A stretch of DNA of 64,000 bases from Diadema setosum (Eukaryota; Echinodermata; Echinoidea; Diadematoida; Diadematidae): positions 24,206,699 through 24,270,698 of the forward strand of contig CM067070.1 of assembly GCA_033980235.1 (NCBI GenBank). The letters are read 5' to 3'. This document shows positions 1 to 12,233 of the stretch, piece by piece. Under the pieces are notes generated by a model that ran no database searches, was not told where the DNA came from, and saw only the letters and a program-made list of their open reading frames with translations. Numbering within the stretch: the stretch's first letter is position 1; each line of letters starts with the position of its first letter. The position numbers and the translations under genes are program-made.

Positions 1-2908
1 CAGTTTAAAACGATAGGAATCACACGTTCTTCTATCGGTAAAGATCTAAAGTTATGGAGTTTCAATGATTCAATTTGAAACTAAAATGTGTATTCACCCA
101 AAAGTGTGAAACAGCACAGATATTTCAGGAAAAATGCCTTGAGAAATGAAATGAAAACGAAAAAAAAAATACCGAAAATTAAACTCAGGATGAGTATTGG
201 TATGGGTGTACTCAGCAATAAATACTGGCATATGTGTAGAAAGGGTGATATTCACAAATTTTCAGGTCATTTGGTTATCTTTTTAAGTGAAGAGGAAAAT
301 ATGATTTTATGATTTTTTTTTTTTAACCTGAAAAAAAAAAAACACCTAATGAAATTGATACCATTTTCTGATACCATTTTCAGATTCTGGCGGCTGATAT
401 CACGTTTGGTGAAAACTAGTTAGATATTTTTTTTTCTCATTAGATTTTCTAATCTTTAGTGATACTCCTGATGCAATTTTCGTTACATTTTCTTTACTTT
501 TTGAGGTCAACATGGTCAAGAAGTATAATTTTACTGCAATTATTGCATTATGTCATTGGTATAACAAGATTTAAACATTATACCACAGACTTCATTGTGC
601 AAACAAGAGAGTTTATAGGAGACGACTACATAATCACATCCAATGCGTTAAATCTATCTACGTGAATGAATGGGCACTCAAACCAAGAAATCAAAATTTC
701 ACGTGTCGTTATCATAATCCTTTTTTGATAGTAGAACTCTGTACTCCCTAATCAGCATTTACCAAATGTGTTACATTCCAGTTCCAATGTAACAAAGCAA
801 GCAAAGAAGCAAAAAAAAAAAAAAAAATGAGTTAAAACTTTGACATCCACATGGCGAATAGATAGTATTCTTTAGATTCGTTTAATCATCCACCATTGAT
901 TCATTCAAGCTTGGGTGTAAAACAAACCGCTGTCCAACGATCGCATGGTTCTTTAACGTGCCGGGAATTTCTAAACATCACAAATCACCATGCGTAATGA
1001 AACGAAAAAAATGGACAAGAAAAAAAGAAATATTCAACTGCTTACGTATCACTGATCAAACTTTTATTCAGGCATCATTTATCAGTAGGCTGTAATGGAA
1101 AATGAAATGTCATAAATAATTAAGATCTGAAGAGAAATATAAATTCCTTCGGGTTATAAAAGTAGCACGGGGAAAATCAGTCTTAAAGTATCTAACTGTG
1201 CCAACAAATTTGCAAGTCGATTTTAATTTGTAGAGCAAAGTCAGGAAAAGTGATGACCAATAACCGATATATTTAGAGACTAAAAAATAGGTACTGATAA
1301 CAGGAATTTATTGCAAGGGAAATCATTGATTTGATTGCGAAAATGATAGCAAATATGCTACTTTGTCGCAATGTACCCCCCCCCCCAAAAAAAAAAGTGT
1401 TTCGTGATGTGTATGTCTCCAAGGAAGATCCTAATAGATTCACGGCGTGTTTCATATCTTAGCTCTCTTAATAACGGCTTTCCAAGCAGAGATAAAAGCG
1501 CTAACGACAGGATATGAATCAAAGTTGCACCAACATATTTCCGAATAGAAGTACCATGTTGCATTACGTCATGTCATGAACTTAATTTCTCTTTCTTATT
1601 CAAAGCACGAAAATAAATCTTAAGTTATTTTTCTTCTTCAAATCTAAGGTTGAAACATTAAATTTTCATAAATCTCCAAGAATGTGGGAAAAAGAAGACC
1701 ATTGTTAAATATATACCCTGTATATTTCATGAAATCTAAGTATAGAACCATTACTCCGTCGTAACTAAACGAGAAAATAACCCGTCCATGTGTACACTCA
1801 CACATAATTTATGCCTGCAGACATTTGGCAGAGATGCTGTTATGCCTGTTCAACTCCTCGTATACATGGTATATAAGAATTCGTGATTTCCACGAGAAAC
1901 GCTTTTGAATACCGCAACATCGATGCCTATCAAAAAATGCAGATAGAAAGACAAAGAGATACAAAATGTTTCCAGAACACACAACCCTCCCCCCCCCAAA
2001 AAAAAAAATCACCGACAACCAAATAACAAGCAAAATAGCAATATATGTATCTGTTCTATGATCTTGTATAAAGCAGACGTGATCAGAAACTTCATTTATG
2101 TTGAAATATACATCAAATTCACTGTCTTGTTTTTGACAACATTTAACATGAAGAAAGGAAAAGAAAGAAAGGAACTAATGTCGATATCTTGCAAAACTGT
2201 GCTTATGCTTGTCCTCATCAAAACAAAAAGATCAAAATGCAGAACATTTCAGCAGGCTGCCCGACTGATGTTACGATAAAAGCGGTAAATGCGAAATAAC
2301 GTCATCAAAAGTTTGTCGTCCGTGTGTTGGCAAGATTTATAAGAAAGGTAAAATACAACGACCACATAAAATTGCAACTGAATGACAATTCCCCTTCAAT
2401 GAAGGTCTTAATTAGCACCAATCATAATGTCTTCGCAGCGGTCATGATAAGTATCATGGGCATACGTTCTCGGGTATACTGGCTGTCAGGCGGAAGCTCG
2501 GTAGTCTACTGGACATGTTGGATATGACGTCTGTCAAGTAATCAGGAGATTGTTGGCTTCAGTCCAGCCTGTGTATGTGTGCCCATGATTTTCTTCTTTT
2601 TTTTATCATGCCTATATCAAAGCACTGAATTAACGGTGTTTGTTTTGTTTTTTTACCTCGATGAAGGGAAATTTGTCGATCAGGTGCAATTTAAAAACAC
2701 ACACAAAATGTCATTAATTTGTATACTACATGAAAGTGCAGCATAAGTGACAGCAGCGAGCTGCAACATGTTTAACTCTTGTCAACAATCAAGTCTATTC
2801 ATCTTTTCCATAAGGCACTGTGACAAAAAGGTCCCATAAGCATTGTTCTGTGGTGATAAAAGCGCTAAGAACTTTGTCCATGATGGCATAGAGACTTTCG
2901 TTGTCCTT
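1..2908. other. 3' flank of Barx; no gene recognised
   Basis: AT-rich sequence beyond the Barx stop codon. It should include the Barx 3' UTR. Twice a C run is followed directly by an A run (about 1376-1395 and 1987-2008). The open frames of 60-74 codons are short, overlapping and without motifs. Confidence 0.5.
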
Positions 2909-3199
2909 TCACGATTGGGTGGAGGAGGCTGCAGCGGACTGGAGGGATGATGGCGGAGATGAATGTTGTAACGCCGTCAAGGGCTGAGCGGATGCCAGGC
3001 TACGGGAGTCGTCAAGCGCTGACGTAGGGGAGTTTGTCGGGACTGGTGACCCTCCGTCGTCGGTGAATTCTGATAGATCGTCGTGGTCGAAGTCTGAGGC
3101 ATAACAGCGAGGCACGGTACCATTCTCGTCTGTGACGTCACATTTCTTGGGCCTGCCCTTCGGTTTCGTCGGCGAGTCATGTCTACCGCTCTGCATGAC
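2909..3199 (-). CDS. barx: Barx homeobox protein, last coding exon (Barx tail)
   Basis: The terminal coding exon starts after CAAACAAAAG and encodes residues 329-424 followed by TGA. The residues just after the homeodomain include the motif PTKPKGRPKK, which is shared with vertebrate Barx proteins directly downstream of the homeodomain and is basic enough to help nuclear import or DNA binding. The rest is acidic then Ser/Pro/Ala-rich (DFDHDDLSEFTDD, then many Ser), as expected of a disordered regulatory tail. With the other three exons the coding length is 1275 bp, exactly 425 codons. I did not find a convincing poly(A) signal close downstream. Confidence 0.92.
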   Translation of the reverse strand, partial: VMQSGRHDSPTKPKGRPKKCDVTDENGTVPRCYASDFDHDDLSEFTDDGGSPVPTNSPTSALDDSRSLASAQPLTALQHSSPPSSLQSAAASSTQS

Positions 3200-3819
3200 C
3201 TTTTGTTTGTATAACCAGTGTGAAGAGGTATACATTCCATGAGCTTAAAATGAGAGATTCTTGCGTTATTTTATCTTATTTAATTTAATGTAATTTCATT
3301 TAATTTCAATTCATTTTGTTCACTTTGTCTTGTTTTATTTTATTTTATTTCATTTTATTTTATTTGTTCTATTTCAGTTCATTTATTTTCTATTTCATTT
3401 TATTTCATATCTAAGTTCAATTTAATAAAGGAGCAGAGCGTCGCAAAGTTAGACAATGGGTACAATGGCGATGCAGTTTGAAATGTATTCCTTTGAGAGT
3501 CATCAGCCAAAATTTCAAAATCATGAAAGTGCATTAAATGATGTTGGCCGGTTTTCCAGTTGTCTTCACACACAAAAAAAAATGTCATCTCATTTCATCT
3601 TTCTATTAAACTTTAATAGATAGTAAAAATATCTACATTGTAACGATCTAGGATAGGTATAGCTTTTCAAGAGGTAATCAATTTCTCTTAATTTCTGTTC
3701 GGAATGAAATTTACAGAGAGATTTCAAGGGAATCATTGACGACTTAGGAAATTTCTTTCTTAACCAATCCCATACTCAATTCTGAAATCTCCATAGACTT
3801 ATGCCAATTTTGAACTCAC
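3200..3819 (-). other. Barx intron 3, with AT-rich low-complexity tract
   Basis: Intron between Barx exons 3 and 4. From about 3262 to 3415 the plus strand is a degenerate ATTTT/ATTTC pentamer tract. On the transcribed (minus) strand it is A-rich and does not form the polypyrimidine tract. No coding or RNA feature seen. Confidence 0.7.
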
Positions 3820-3940
3820 CTGTTTCTTCCACTTCATTCTCCTGTTCTGGTACCATGTCTTGACCTGCAGCTGACTAAGGCCGAGACTTTCGGCTAGCTC
3901 CAGTCTGTCGGGAGTCGAGAGGTACTTCTGTCTCTCAAAC
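3820..3940 (-). CDS. barx: Barx homeobox protein, coding exon 3 (core of homeodomain)
   Basis: This 121-bp exon encodes residues 289-328, which are homeodomain positions 20-59. It begins after TTTCTTGAAAG and ends at AACAG/GTGAGT. It contains QKYLSTPDR, the helix-2 segment [12 protein letters not shown] and the recognition helix [14 protein letters not shown], with invariant W48, N51 and R53 and a Gln at position 50 (expected core TAAT plus two bases). Tyr49 and Trp56 are typical of Barx. The phase (2 in, 0 out) is consistent with both neighbouring exons. The open frame upstream of the acceptor is intron. Confidence 0.95.
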
Positions 3941-4217
3941 CTTTCAAGAAAGACAGGAGAAAAATGACGTTCATCCTCAAAACTGATTCGAGGACGCATT
4001 ATGTTAAACATTGTTATATGTATTCATGAGAAATTGTATGTAGTATGGGAATTTGTGAAGCGATTATTAATTGTTCCGATTGATGACAGAATGAATTCAT
4101 CAAGCACTCAAGGCTGCAGGAATGACAGATTATAAAATCCTTCTAAACCGACCCCTTCAGATATTATAAACGATATTCACTACAATTAAATAAGTGGCTA
4201 AGAACAGTAACAAAGAT

Positions 4218-4370
4218 GGGAATCAAGTCCTAGGAACTGTGTGCATGTAAAAGATTAAGGATTATTTTAACAGACACTCGTCAATTTTCAAAATTGTATT
4301 CAGTTAATTTTTTTTTCTTGAAGTTGAGTAATTCATTGTAATAAACAAAGCCGAATTTTGTCTCAATCAC
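4218..4370. repeat. Direct repeat, copy 1, in Barx intron 2
   Basis: This segment matches the one at 4423-4590 in order and spacing. Shared blocks include AGATTAAGGATTATTT-type sequence, ACAGACACT followed by GTCAATTTTCAAAATTGT, then GTATTCAGTTAAT, a T-rich gap, and GAGTAATTCATTGT. Identity is high but imperfect, so this is an old local duplication or a two-copy dispersed element. Confidence 0.85.
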
Positions 4371-4422
4371 TGTTTGTTTTAGGATATGGGAATGGAAAAG
4401 AAGAAAGGGAAAGGAATTCAGA

Positions 4423-4590
4423 CGGGAATAACTATAAGTCTTAGGAAATGTGTATGTAGAATATTAAGGATTATTTGAACAGACACTAGTCAATTTTCAA
4501 AATTGTATTCAGTTAATATTCTTTCTTTCTTTTAAAGTCGAGTAATTCATTGTGATAAAGAAAGCCAAAATTGCATCAAATCATTACTTA
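4423..4590. repeat. Direct repeat, copy 2, in Barx intron 2
   Basis: Second copy of the roughly 150-bp unit at 4218-4370, lying about 205 bp further on in the same orientation. It differs mainly in the T-rich centre (ATTCTTTCTTTC against a T run) and by scattered substitutions. Confidence 0.85.
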
Positions 4591-4848
4591 GAAATGCGAG
4601 GTCTACGTTATGGAGAAAGTCAGGACAAGGGAAAAACAATCTTCGTGAAACAAAAAATTTCGCATTCATTAACATGATACAGTTTGAGTCTATATAGACC
4701 AAGTCCCCTTCACATTACATAACCACAGACCTGAAACGAGCAAAGATTGCATTCATTAATGCATCTTTCCCTTTAGTTCTGAAATTATCTTTGAAGCCAA
4801 TATTGTTTATGTTTATATAGGAAGAGATCGATAGGAAAGAATCGGTAC

Positions 4849-5122
4849 CTCTTCTCAAGTCCCATGAGCTGAAGCTCTGTGAAAACTGTGCGACTTCTCC
4901 GACACTTCTTCGCAGCTCTGGCCGCCTCCGCCGGGGACACTGCCGGAGACTTTCCCCGTAGGTAGACAGGGACCGGTATGGGAACACTCATGGAGGCGTG
5001 ATGCGACGGGTGGTGGGGTTGTAGCGGGCCAGCATGGTGGCCGTACGCCATGAGGTGAGGCTGGGAGGCGCCATGATAGTACGAGGCCGTCGGAGCGGAC
5101 GCATAGAAGTGCGCAAGGCCGT
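4849..5122 (-). CDS. barx: Barx homeobox protein, coding exon 2 (start of homeodomain)
   Basis: This exon encodes residues 197 (split) to 288 (split). It starts after a CTTCGCAG acceptor and ends AAGAG/GTACCG. The first part is His/Pro/Ala-rich low-complexity sequence. The last 19 residues are homeodomain positions 1-19, with the Barx signature [18 protein letters not shown]. The reading frame enters in phase 1 from exon 1 and leaves in phase 2, which matches exon 3 exactly. Splicing inside codon 19 of the homeodomain explains why neither exon alone looks like a complete homeobox. The conserved motif and the matching phases make this call secure. Confidence 0.93.
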
Positions 5123-8100
5123 CTGCGAAGAGAAATTTGACAGATATTGATCAGTTTTTTGGCGAAACTTCTGGAATGACGTCATATCGTCACTTTAAGA
5201 TAAAAGCCATTAAACCATTACAAACTCCAAATGCAGCAAAACGAAGCAGAGCATCCAGAAGGGCTTTGCTTTTCTCTTATTTTCATCATTTAACTTTATA
5301 TTTTTTTAATATCAAGCCCAAAATGACTAACAATTATTTTCTGATACGAGGATATTATAAAATAAGGAAAACGATAATGGAAATAAATTATTGTATTTTC
5401 GAATATGAGACTAATATACAGTTTCTATTCAATAGAACATGTGAATGGCATTAAAAAAAAGACCCACCAAAATACAAGTAAATGAAATGAATGGAAAAGA
5501 AGATTTCGTCTTCGTTGAACTTGTCCCGTATTCTTGTCGCAGATTTCTCTGCCCCTGTCGCACAACCATCTTTTTCTCGAGTACATTTTGAAGCACGTAT
5601 GCTTGCCTATATACGCGAAAGCAGGACAAAACAATGAACTTCCTAAGGAACAAAACGTATAGCAGACTTGATAAATCATGACAACCATATACATGCACTT
5701 TACAGTCTATTCTCCCACTTAATGTAGCCACTTTTACGCACAAAGTAAATGTAATGTGTAAAGTGTATATTAGTATTTGTTGATATGCGTTTTCCAAGCC
5801 CTGTGTTTTAAATAATGCTGCTGCAAATTTTCTCGACAAGCGCCCACTTTTCATTGTCTTTTGGTCTCTTGGGAGAAAAACCCTCAATACCAAGACACCT
5901 GTAAACATAGAGTTTTTGAATCATTTATTTTCTTTTTCTTTTTAAGGGGGAACTGGCGTCATTATTCTTCAGCGGCGCGAAACAATCACATCTATTTCTG
6001 AGATTTCATTTTCACGCGGTCATGCGGTTTTACCCTGAAGAGTCCATTTATTGTCAGAAAATGTGACACCTGACAAAATAATACATTTCTTTAATAATGT
6101 TATTCACAATCTACCTCCTTCATGTATCATACGACATGACGATTGAAGGAAACGGAGCAAGAATGCACTGCAGTCGTACTAGCGAAATATGAAAATTAAG
6201 TCGACCAATGTTTTAAGCGAATTGAAATCAAAACATCAGTAAAAGACAGCATCGTGCGTGTTCTGCAAGATTACTAATGAAATATGCCCATTGCTTAATT
6301 GTCGCATGTGTGCGTTGACATTGAATCATATCAGGAATAAATCAGAGGGGTGCATGGAATTGCCCTAGAGGAGCCAGGACAGGTGCATCGACTGACTGCA
6401 GCGGGGCAGTAATGGACGCAAGTGATATACCGCAATTAAATGCATTATCGGCGATAATGATACTATTTGCCGTGCACAGGGGGTCGCTCTGTACGTGGGC
6501 TGGGTCACGCATGCGCAGTTGGAGAGTGGGTAGAAAGGTTTCTCGCCTTTACAAATAACTTCCGACGGTGAAAAGCCCGCCATTGACGGCTAATACATAG
6601 CAACTGAGGAAAGGTGGTAATAGATCGACCTGGATAAGTATATAGCGTGCGAATAGAGGATACATAGGCCTAGATCTGTATTCAATTATTCGCATGCATA
6701 ATCAGATAATTGCACGGTTGGATAGATAGAGCAAATGACGTAAGATGAACTGAGATGGGGAAAGAAAATGAAAAAAAAAAGAAGAAAAGAATGGGAGACA
6801 TCGAGTAAAGAGAAAGACTGACACTCAAAATTATATTCCCGACAGATCCATTGAATCGATAAAGATTGAAAGAGAAAGACTGAATGAAGAAAGGGAGAGA
6901 GAGAAAAAAAAAAGGCGATGGAAATAAGTTCAACATAACAGTCAGTGTCACCCGGGGAGGTACAGTGGTTCTTTCCGCGCACCTTACCAGTATGTTTAAC
7001 TTTTCCTTGAATATAGTGACTTGACTACAGTGCCTGAACATAAATGTCATCGTAGCAACGCTAGCAATCCAACACTCGCCGTGACGCGTTTCGCCTCGGT
7101 AATGGCATAATCATCGGATCGCCCGCCTTTTTTGACAGAACATGGTAACCCTGTCCGGGAGGGCGCTTGGGGCACATTTCCGCAACAGCACATTTTAAAT
7201 TGTTAAAAATTTGCAATAATCGTCAGGAATTAAACTCCGCCTTCACGATTTCGCTTCGCGCTTTCCCGGTGCGCACAGCGTGCGCGCGCAGCACATCCCA
7301 GCGCGCACAGCGAATTACATGATTAGAGTTTTGATGGCCGCTTTGGGTGGATACATTGCTTTCATCCGGTTTGCCACAGATACAGCTTAACGTTTCCAAT
7401 TGTTTTCCAACCACGGAAAAACTATTCCCTCAACCAACCAGGGAATAGCGTCAACAACTTTGCCCAGTGAGCAAATATCCCAATCTTATTCAAAAGATAA
7501 TCATGCAATGAATTGATAACAAAGCAGTCAATATTGTGCTATTATCATTTTGGTACCGAAAACATATACAGTTTATTTCAATTACATTGTATATGGTCTC
7601 TTCCCGCAGATCATTATTTAGTGATTCCCGGTCTTTGCTGTTGCCACATACTTGTGCCCATGGCTGTTCTTACCCAAGATAAACTTCCTCCATTCTTAGG
7701 CTAAAGAGGATTACAAACGCTCTTTAACCGTAAACTTTCACTGGTTGTCAAAGATTGGTCATGATAAAAAAAAAAAAAATACCGCAACCAAAGCAACTCA
7801 AAAAAGAACAAAAGGCCAAGTCAGATTTTGTTGACTAGAAGTCCTGATGATGATGTCACAAAGACATCATCCTCTCGAGTCAAAAGGTAGTATGTATCAA
7901 CAAAACGAAAATAACTATGCGATTTTCTACGGTAATGGACACTCACAGTACATGAGGGCAGTGGTGGAAAAGTTAGCATGAATACAATAAATTGTTGACG
8001 CTTGAAAGCGAAATATTCGAAAGTCCATGCGTCATGTTACGCTTTATCGGCATTTGTGCACACATGTATCTCCTTAGATAGCAATTTGAGTGGTTGGAAT

Positions 8101-8698
8101 ATAATGGAGCAGAGCAGTTTTGTGTTCTGCCTAGCTGGCCAGAGACGAGCGGGAGCACCCCGGGAGAGGCAGGGCACTTAGGACAATGTTTATCATCCAA
8201 AAAGACTGCTCAAATTGGTCGCAGCGGGGCGTCGCCATCTTTGTTGCTTACTCGGAGCGCGGCACAAAATGACAGATTACGGACCCCGCGCTCCGCGCCG
8301 CATACGCTCGGCGGGGGCTCGCCCGACGCTCCACTGGCAGCCGCGTATTGCGATTCAAACATGACATCGCGTACAGGGGTGGCGCGCTTACAAGAAAATC
8401 ATTTCCAACACTAACAAAACTCTTTCTCCCCATTGTGGGGTCCTGGATTCGCTCTGTCTGTTGATCGTTTTTGCCGGTCTCCGGAAAGAGGATCTATTAT
8501 TGAAGTTGAAAAATGATTGGACGAGTAATTGTATCCCGCCTCTCGTTCGGGTATGACGTTTGGTGCTGCACGTCTGGAAGACTGAAAAACATGATTATGA
8601 ATGAAAAAAGTAGATATGAAGTCTAAATATGGAGAGTTGAATCGGGCATACATGCGTTTGGCTAAAAGCACGGGCTTGTGTGCACGCATGTGTGTGTA

Positions 8699-8703
<5 letters not shown>

Positions 8704-8732
<29 letters not shown>
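8704..8732. repeat. (GT)n microsatellite
   Basis: Uninterrupted run of GT dinucleotides within Barx intron 1. An open frame through it yields only a Cys-Val repeat and is not a gene. Confidence 0.95.
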
Positions 8733-8734
<2 letters not shown>

Positions 8735-9055
8735 CGACACTAAGTATACGCCAACTGACTGTAGATATCATGTCTATCTAACCTCTATTCGCTTTAAATC
8801 ACATTATATTTTAGGTTCTATTTCTGAAGAAAAAAAAGAAACTTATATAAAATGCTCCGTTGCACATTTTTGTTGCTTTTTTCTCTCTTCTAATATGTTC
8901 ATTGTATGCGTTTGCTTATTTAGTATACCGATAAAGATGACTTGCTCAATATCCTCTTTTGATATTTTGAGAATGCTGCTCAGGTGTAATGTTTCACACA
9001 AACATACATACACACAAACAATAAAAAGAGAAATAAGGAAAAAAATTGGGCGCAC

Positions 9056-9331
9056 GTCACGAGTTCGACAGCCAAGAATCAAACAGCCCACGATTCATAC
9101 AGCCCATGAGTTTTGTATAAACAAACAACGCCCACGAGACCGACTATTAAGCCCGTGTTGAAATGTCGAACTCGTGGGCCGTTTTACCTGGTGTCAAACT
9201 TATGGGCCTTATTTGCCTATTGTCGAACACATGGGCTGTATGGCTCGTGGGCTGTATAACTCATTTACTTTTTTTTTTCAATGTCGAACTCGTGAGCTCT
9301 ATGACTCGTGGATGTCGGTCTCGTGAGATCC
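9056..9331. repeat. Phrase-repeat element with GTCGAACTCGTGGGC motifs
   Basis: A roughly 275-bp block is built from one degenerate phrase of about 30 bp: GTCGAACTCGTGGGC followed by TGTATGGCTCGTGGGC-like sequence. The phrase appears forward at about 9164, 9192, 9222 and 9282 and in reverse complement at about 9058-9110. The block therefore has both tandem and inverted symmetry, as in a foldback element or a decayed short satellite. No coding potential is apparent. Confidence 0.75.
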
Positions 9332-9860
9332 CCCAAAATATTAGTCCATACAAGGAAGCTTTTGCGTAAATAAAGCAAGAAAATGTTGTAGGAATGTATA
9401 GTTGACAAGGAAAACAAAACGCCTTGTCGGTAGACACTACTGGTAGAAGGAATAGTAATCGAAAGAATAGGCCTGCGACTGACCGTTCTCTTTACTCTTT
9501 TTTACGACAGTAATGATTCGTTAATGACATCGGATAAATTTTATAATACATCTGTGCCAAATTACCAACTGAGCATATTCTGCAGGGAAGTCGGCATTTG
9601 ATAGGCATGACAACAACAGAAAAAAAAATGATTCATTTTTTTTTCTCTCGCCATCAAATTTAAGCCTATTGCACAATTTCACTCTCTTGTTAATGCAATA
9701 ATGAAGCTTTCAGGCTAAAAGTTACAAATTCAGCAAGAGCTCGGGAGAAAGGAATAAAAGGAACTTAAAAGAAGCCTTGTCCCAGAGCAAAATGTCAGAA
9801 GGTTACTTGAATAAGTCGCCTTGGTTTAAGACGGAAAGGCGTCTTGTACTTTTAAATGCG

Positions 9861-9950
9861 ATATGGCAAGCCGATTGTCCCATAAATCGAAAAACTAGGT
9901 TTATCGACCGATATACGGTTATGGCATTTATGGGACATTTGGCTTGCTAT
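9861..9950. repeat. Imperfect hairpin, about 90 bp
   Basis: The left arm (GGCAAGCC, three bases, TGTCCCATAAAT) is complementary to the right arm (ATTTATGGGACA, three bases, GGCTTGCTAT), with a few mismatches around a loop of roughly 35 bp. It may be a small inverted-repeat transposon relic or a structured transcript, and nothing decides between these. Confidence 0.65.
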
Positions 9951-10066
9951 ACTTTATCTGTTGTACAAACTAGTGCAGTCGCCCTGGGAGAGGTAAAAAA
10001 GAGAGAATGCAGGACGAGGGAACAAAAAACAAGGCACAAGACAAAGATAAGAGTGGAGAGGTATAG

Positions 10067-10460
10067 CAGGGCTCCACATTAACTGTCTTTTTTTTTTTTT
10101 AAATCATCAATTTCAAATTTTTGGTGGCCCGAGAGAAAAATTTGGTGGCCCGAAAAAAACAATACAAAACATTAAAAGTCCTTTTTTTATGAGTCAAATA
10201 TTTAAATTTTATCATAGTAAGAATTGGAAGCTGGATGTATCTACTCATAAATAAACCTCAACAAATTCGCAACACTCACTCTCAGGCACCCATTCAGTCC
10301 TTTTCATCTATCCTTTAAACAAATTTATGCTGAATGGTGAAGACTAAGTATGAATATTCATTGACAGGCACATGGGTTGCAACATCTAAACGTAAATAAA
10401 TGACATCAGATTACATGCAAATAATTAAGAAGCTAGCAGAAATTTTGGTGGCCCTAGAAA
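10067..10460. repeat. Partial copy of CAGGGCTC / TTTGGTGGCCC element
   Basis: This element starts with CAGGGCTCCACATTAACT and contains three TTTGGTGGCCC-type blocks (two near 10120-10155, one near 10444-10455). It is related to the complete element at 44133-44297. The mirrored right end CAGGGCTC is not seen, so the copy is truncated or interrupted by the A/T-rich filler between 10165 and 10435. Confidence 0.65.
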
Positions 10461-10479
10461 AAAAAAAACTATAATGAGT

Positions 10480-10745
10480 GATGTTTATTATTCCGGAGCT
10501 TCGTTAATCCGAATATGACATATGGTTCGTTATTCCGAAGGTAAGATAATCCAAAATGAAATATGGCTAATTTATCCAAAATTGAGATGAAAGTGCGCAC
10601 TATCGAACCGTCAGAAATATGAATCTTATTCTGTTTTCGGATCATCAAACATTATTTCATTTTCGGATTCACGAACCTCCGGATTAAAGAATCTTCTTTC
10701 ATTTCCCGTTTAACGAACTTTAGGGATTACGAACTGTAACCAGCA
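10480..10745. repeat. Degenerate TTCGTTAATCCGAA phrase repeats
   Basis: Short phrases of the form TTCGTTATTCCGAA, TTCGGATTCACGAAC, CCGGATTAAAGAA and TTTAACGAACTTTAGGG recur in both orientations. The block resembles a decayed foldback or satellite-like element. No open frame of interest spans it. Confidence 0.55.
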
Positions 10746-12184
10746 AAAATACGAATAAACGATGATACTCATTTCACTTTGTTTCTATGTTGTCAAAAAA
10801 AAAAGAAAAAGAAAAAGAGGAGGAAGAACAAGGTGCATTTTTATGTGTATCCCAGAGGACAAAGCTAACGCAGGATAAAGCCTTTGGCAGTCTGCAATTT
10901 GTAGCTTCTTCCCTTACGGATACAAGAAGAACGTCCAAAAAGCCCGACGGGTTTGCAAAAAAAAAATGCCAGCCCAATTATTGCATTTATTGTTCATCGC
11001 GATATATCACTTACTTCTACAAAGTCTAAAAGTCTATACGCTTCTGTGACTGATAATATAACTTAACATAACATAACTGCTGTAATTGTATCATTATTAC
11101 CGACCATTATGTGAAATGGAGCAATTTTACTGACAGTCAGCTTGGTATAATTCTTCACCATTTTTCTTTTTTAATGTCCAGTTCCGATTGATTCAATGTT
11201 GAAACATTTTGGTTTTGTCTGTCGGCCTATCAAAAGTTCCCTCTCTATATCATAAGCTGGCACTTGTATTTTCCATTTTCGGCAAACCTAGCTCTGGAAC
11301 GCTAATAGGGATGATATCTATTTTTTTCTACATAACTTCTTTGCCTCTTTGTTCTGCCACTTATTTTTCTTCTCAATTAAATGACAAAGCTACGTACTCA
11401 AATACTTTTTTAATTGTTAAGATTGTTGACGAGAATTTGAAAGGAGAAGACGTGTTGTATATGAGAATGGGGAACGCTTGCGAGTAATATTTCTTTATAT
11501 TTAAATAGTGAAAAAGTGGTGATTTTTTTTATCTAGTCCATTTTCACGAACTTTCAATAGTTCGTTATTATTTCCCATTATAGAATTTTGTCATAAGAAA
11601 ATCACCCAAGTCTGCGTTGATAAAACGTCAAAATCAATGTAATATCTTCAAACTTGATAAAATTTAGGGCCCCACCCCCATAAAAGAGAGAAAGAAATTA
11701 ATAGATTAATTACAGGCCTAGGCTTTTAATATATTTGCGTTCATATCGAAGGGGCTATTGCCTTATAGTTTTGACGTCTAAACTTATGTAAATCATTATG
11801 TCAGTCACTAAGACCATTTTGCTTGCACTCATTTCGATTGCAATCAAGTACACGTGGGGCAGATTAGTGCCCTAACCGGCTTAATCAACTGTCGGGGAAA
11901 GTATTTTTCAATTACGATGTCAAAAGCGATGAAAATCATCCACTTTGGACGTGAATATAACCACATTACCTCTTCCGTCGTGGCCGTAGCACGCCAGCGG
12001 TGAGCTCCGGCCGACAATGCGGCGGAGCCCCGCGGAGGAATGAAAACCAGACTGCTTTCGGAGAAACAAAGTTTTCTCTACTTTGTTTTTTTTTTTTCTG
12101 AATTTGTATTCCTCGTTGTTTGTGCAAAATTAATGTGAAATCCTTTGCGCTAATTATTCCACCCTATTAATTCTGTACCCCTGC

Positions 12185-12189
<5 letters not shown>

Positions 12190-12233
<44 letters not shown>
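12190..12233. repeat. (CT)n microsatellite
   Basis: Nearly pure CT dinucleotide run in Barx intron 1. The minus-strand frame across it gives Arg-Glu repeats and is not a gene. Confidence 0.95.

Larger units (their letters stand above)
3941..4848 (-). other. Barx intron 2
   Basis: Intron of 908 bp interrupting the homeodomain between positions 19 and 20. Most of it is occupied by a direct repeat of about 150 bp (listed separately). The open frame on either side of the splice sites is short and not homologous to the homeodomain. Confidence 0.8.

Noticed and set aside
5429..5908. A 159-codon minus-strand frame in Barx intron 1
   Set aside because: No motif, Kozak context or splice structure; AT-rich composition gives a Phe/Leu-rich sequence typical of chance frames.
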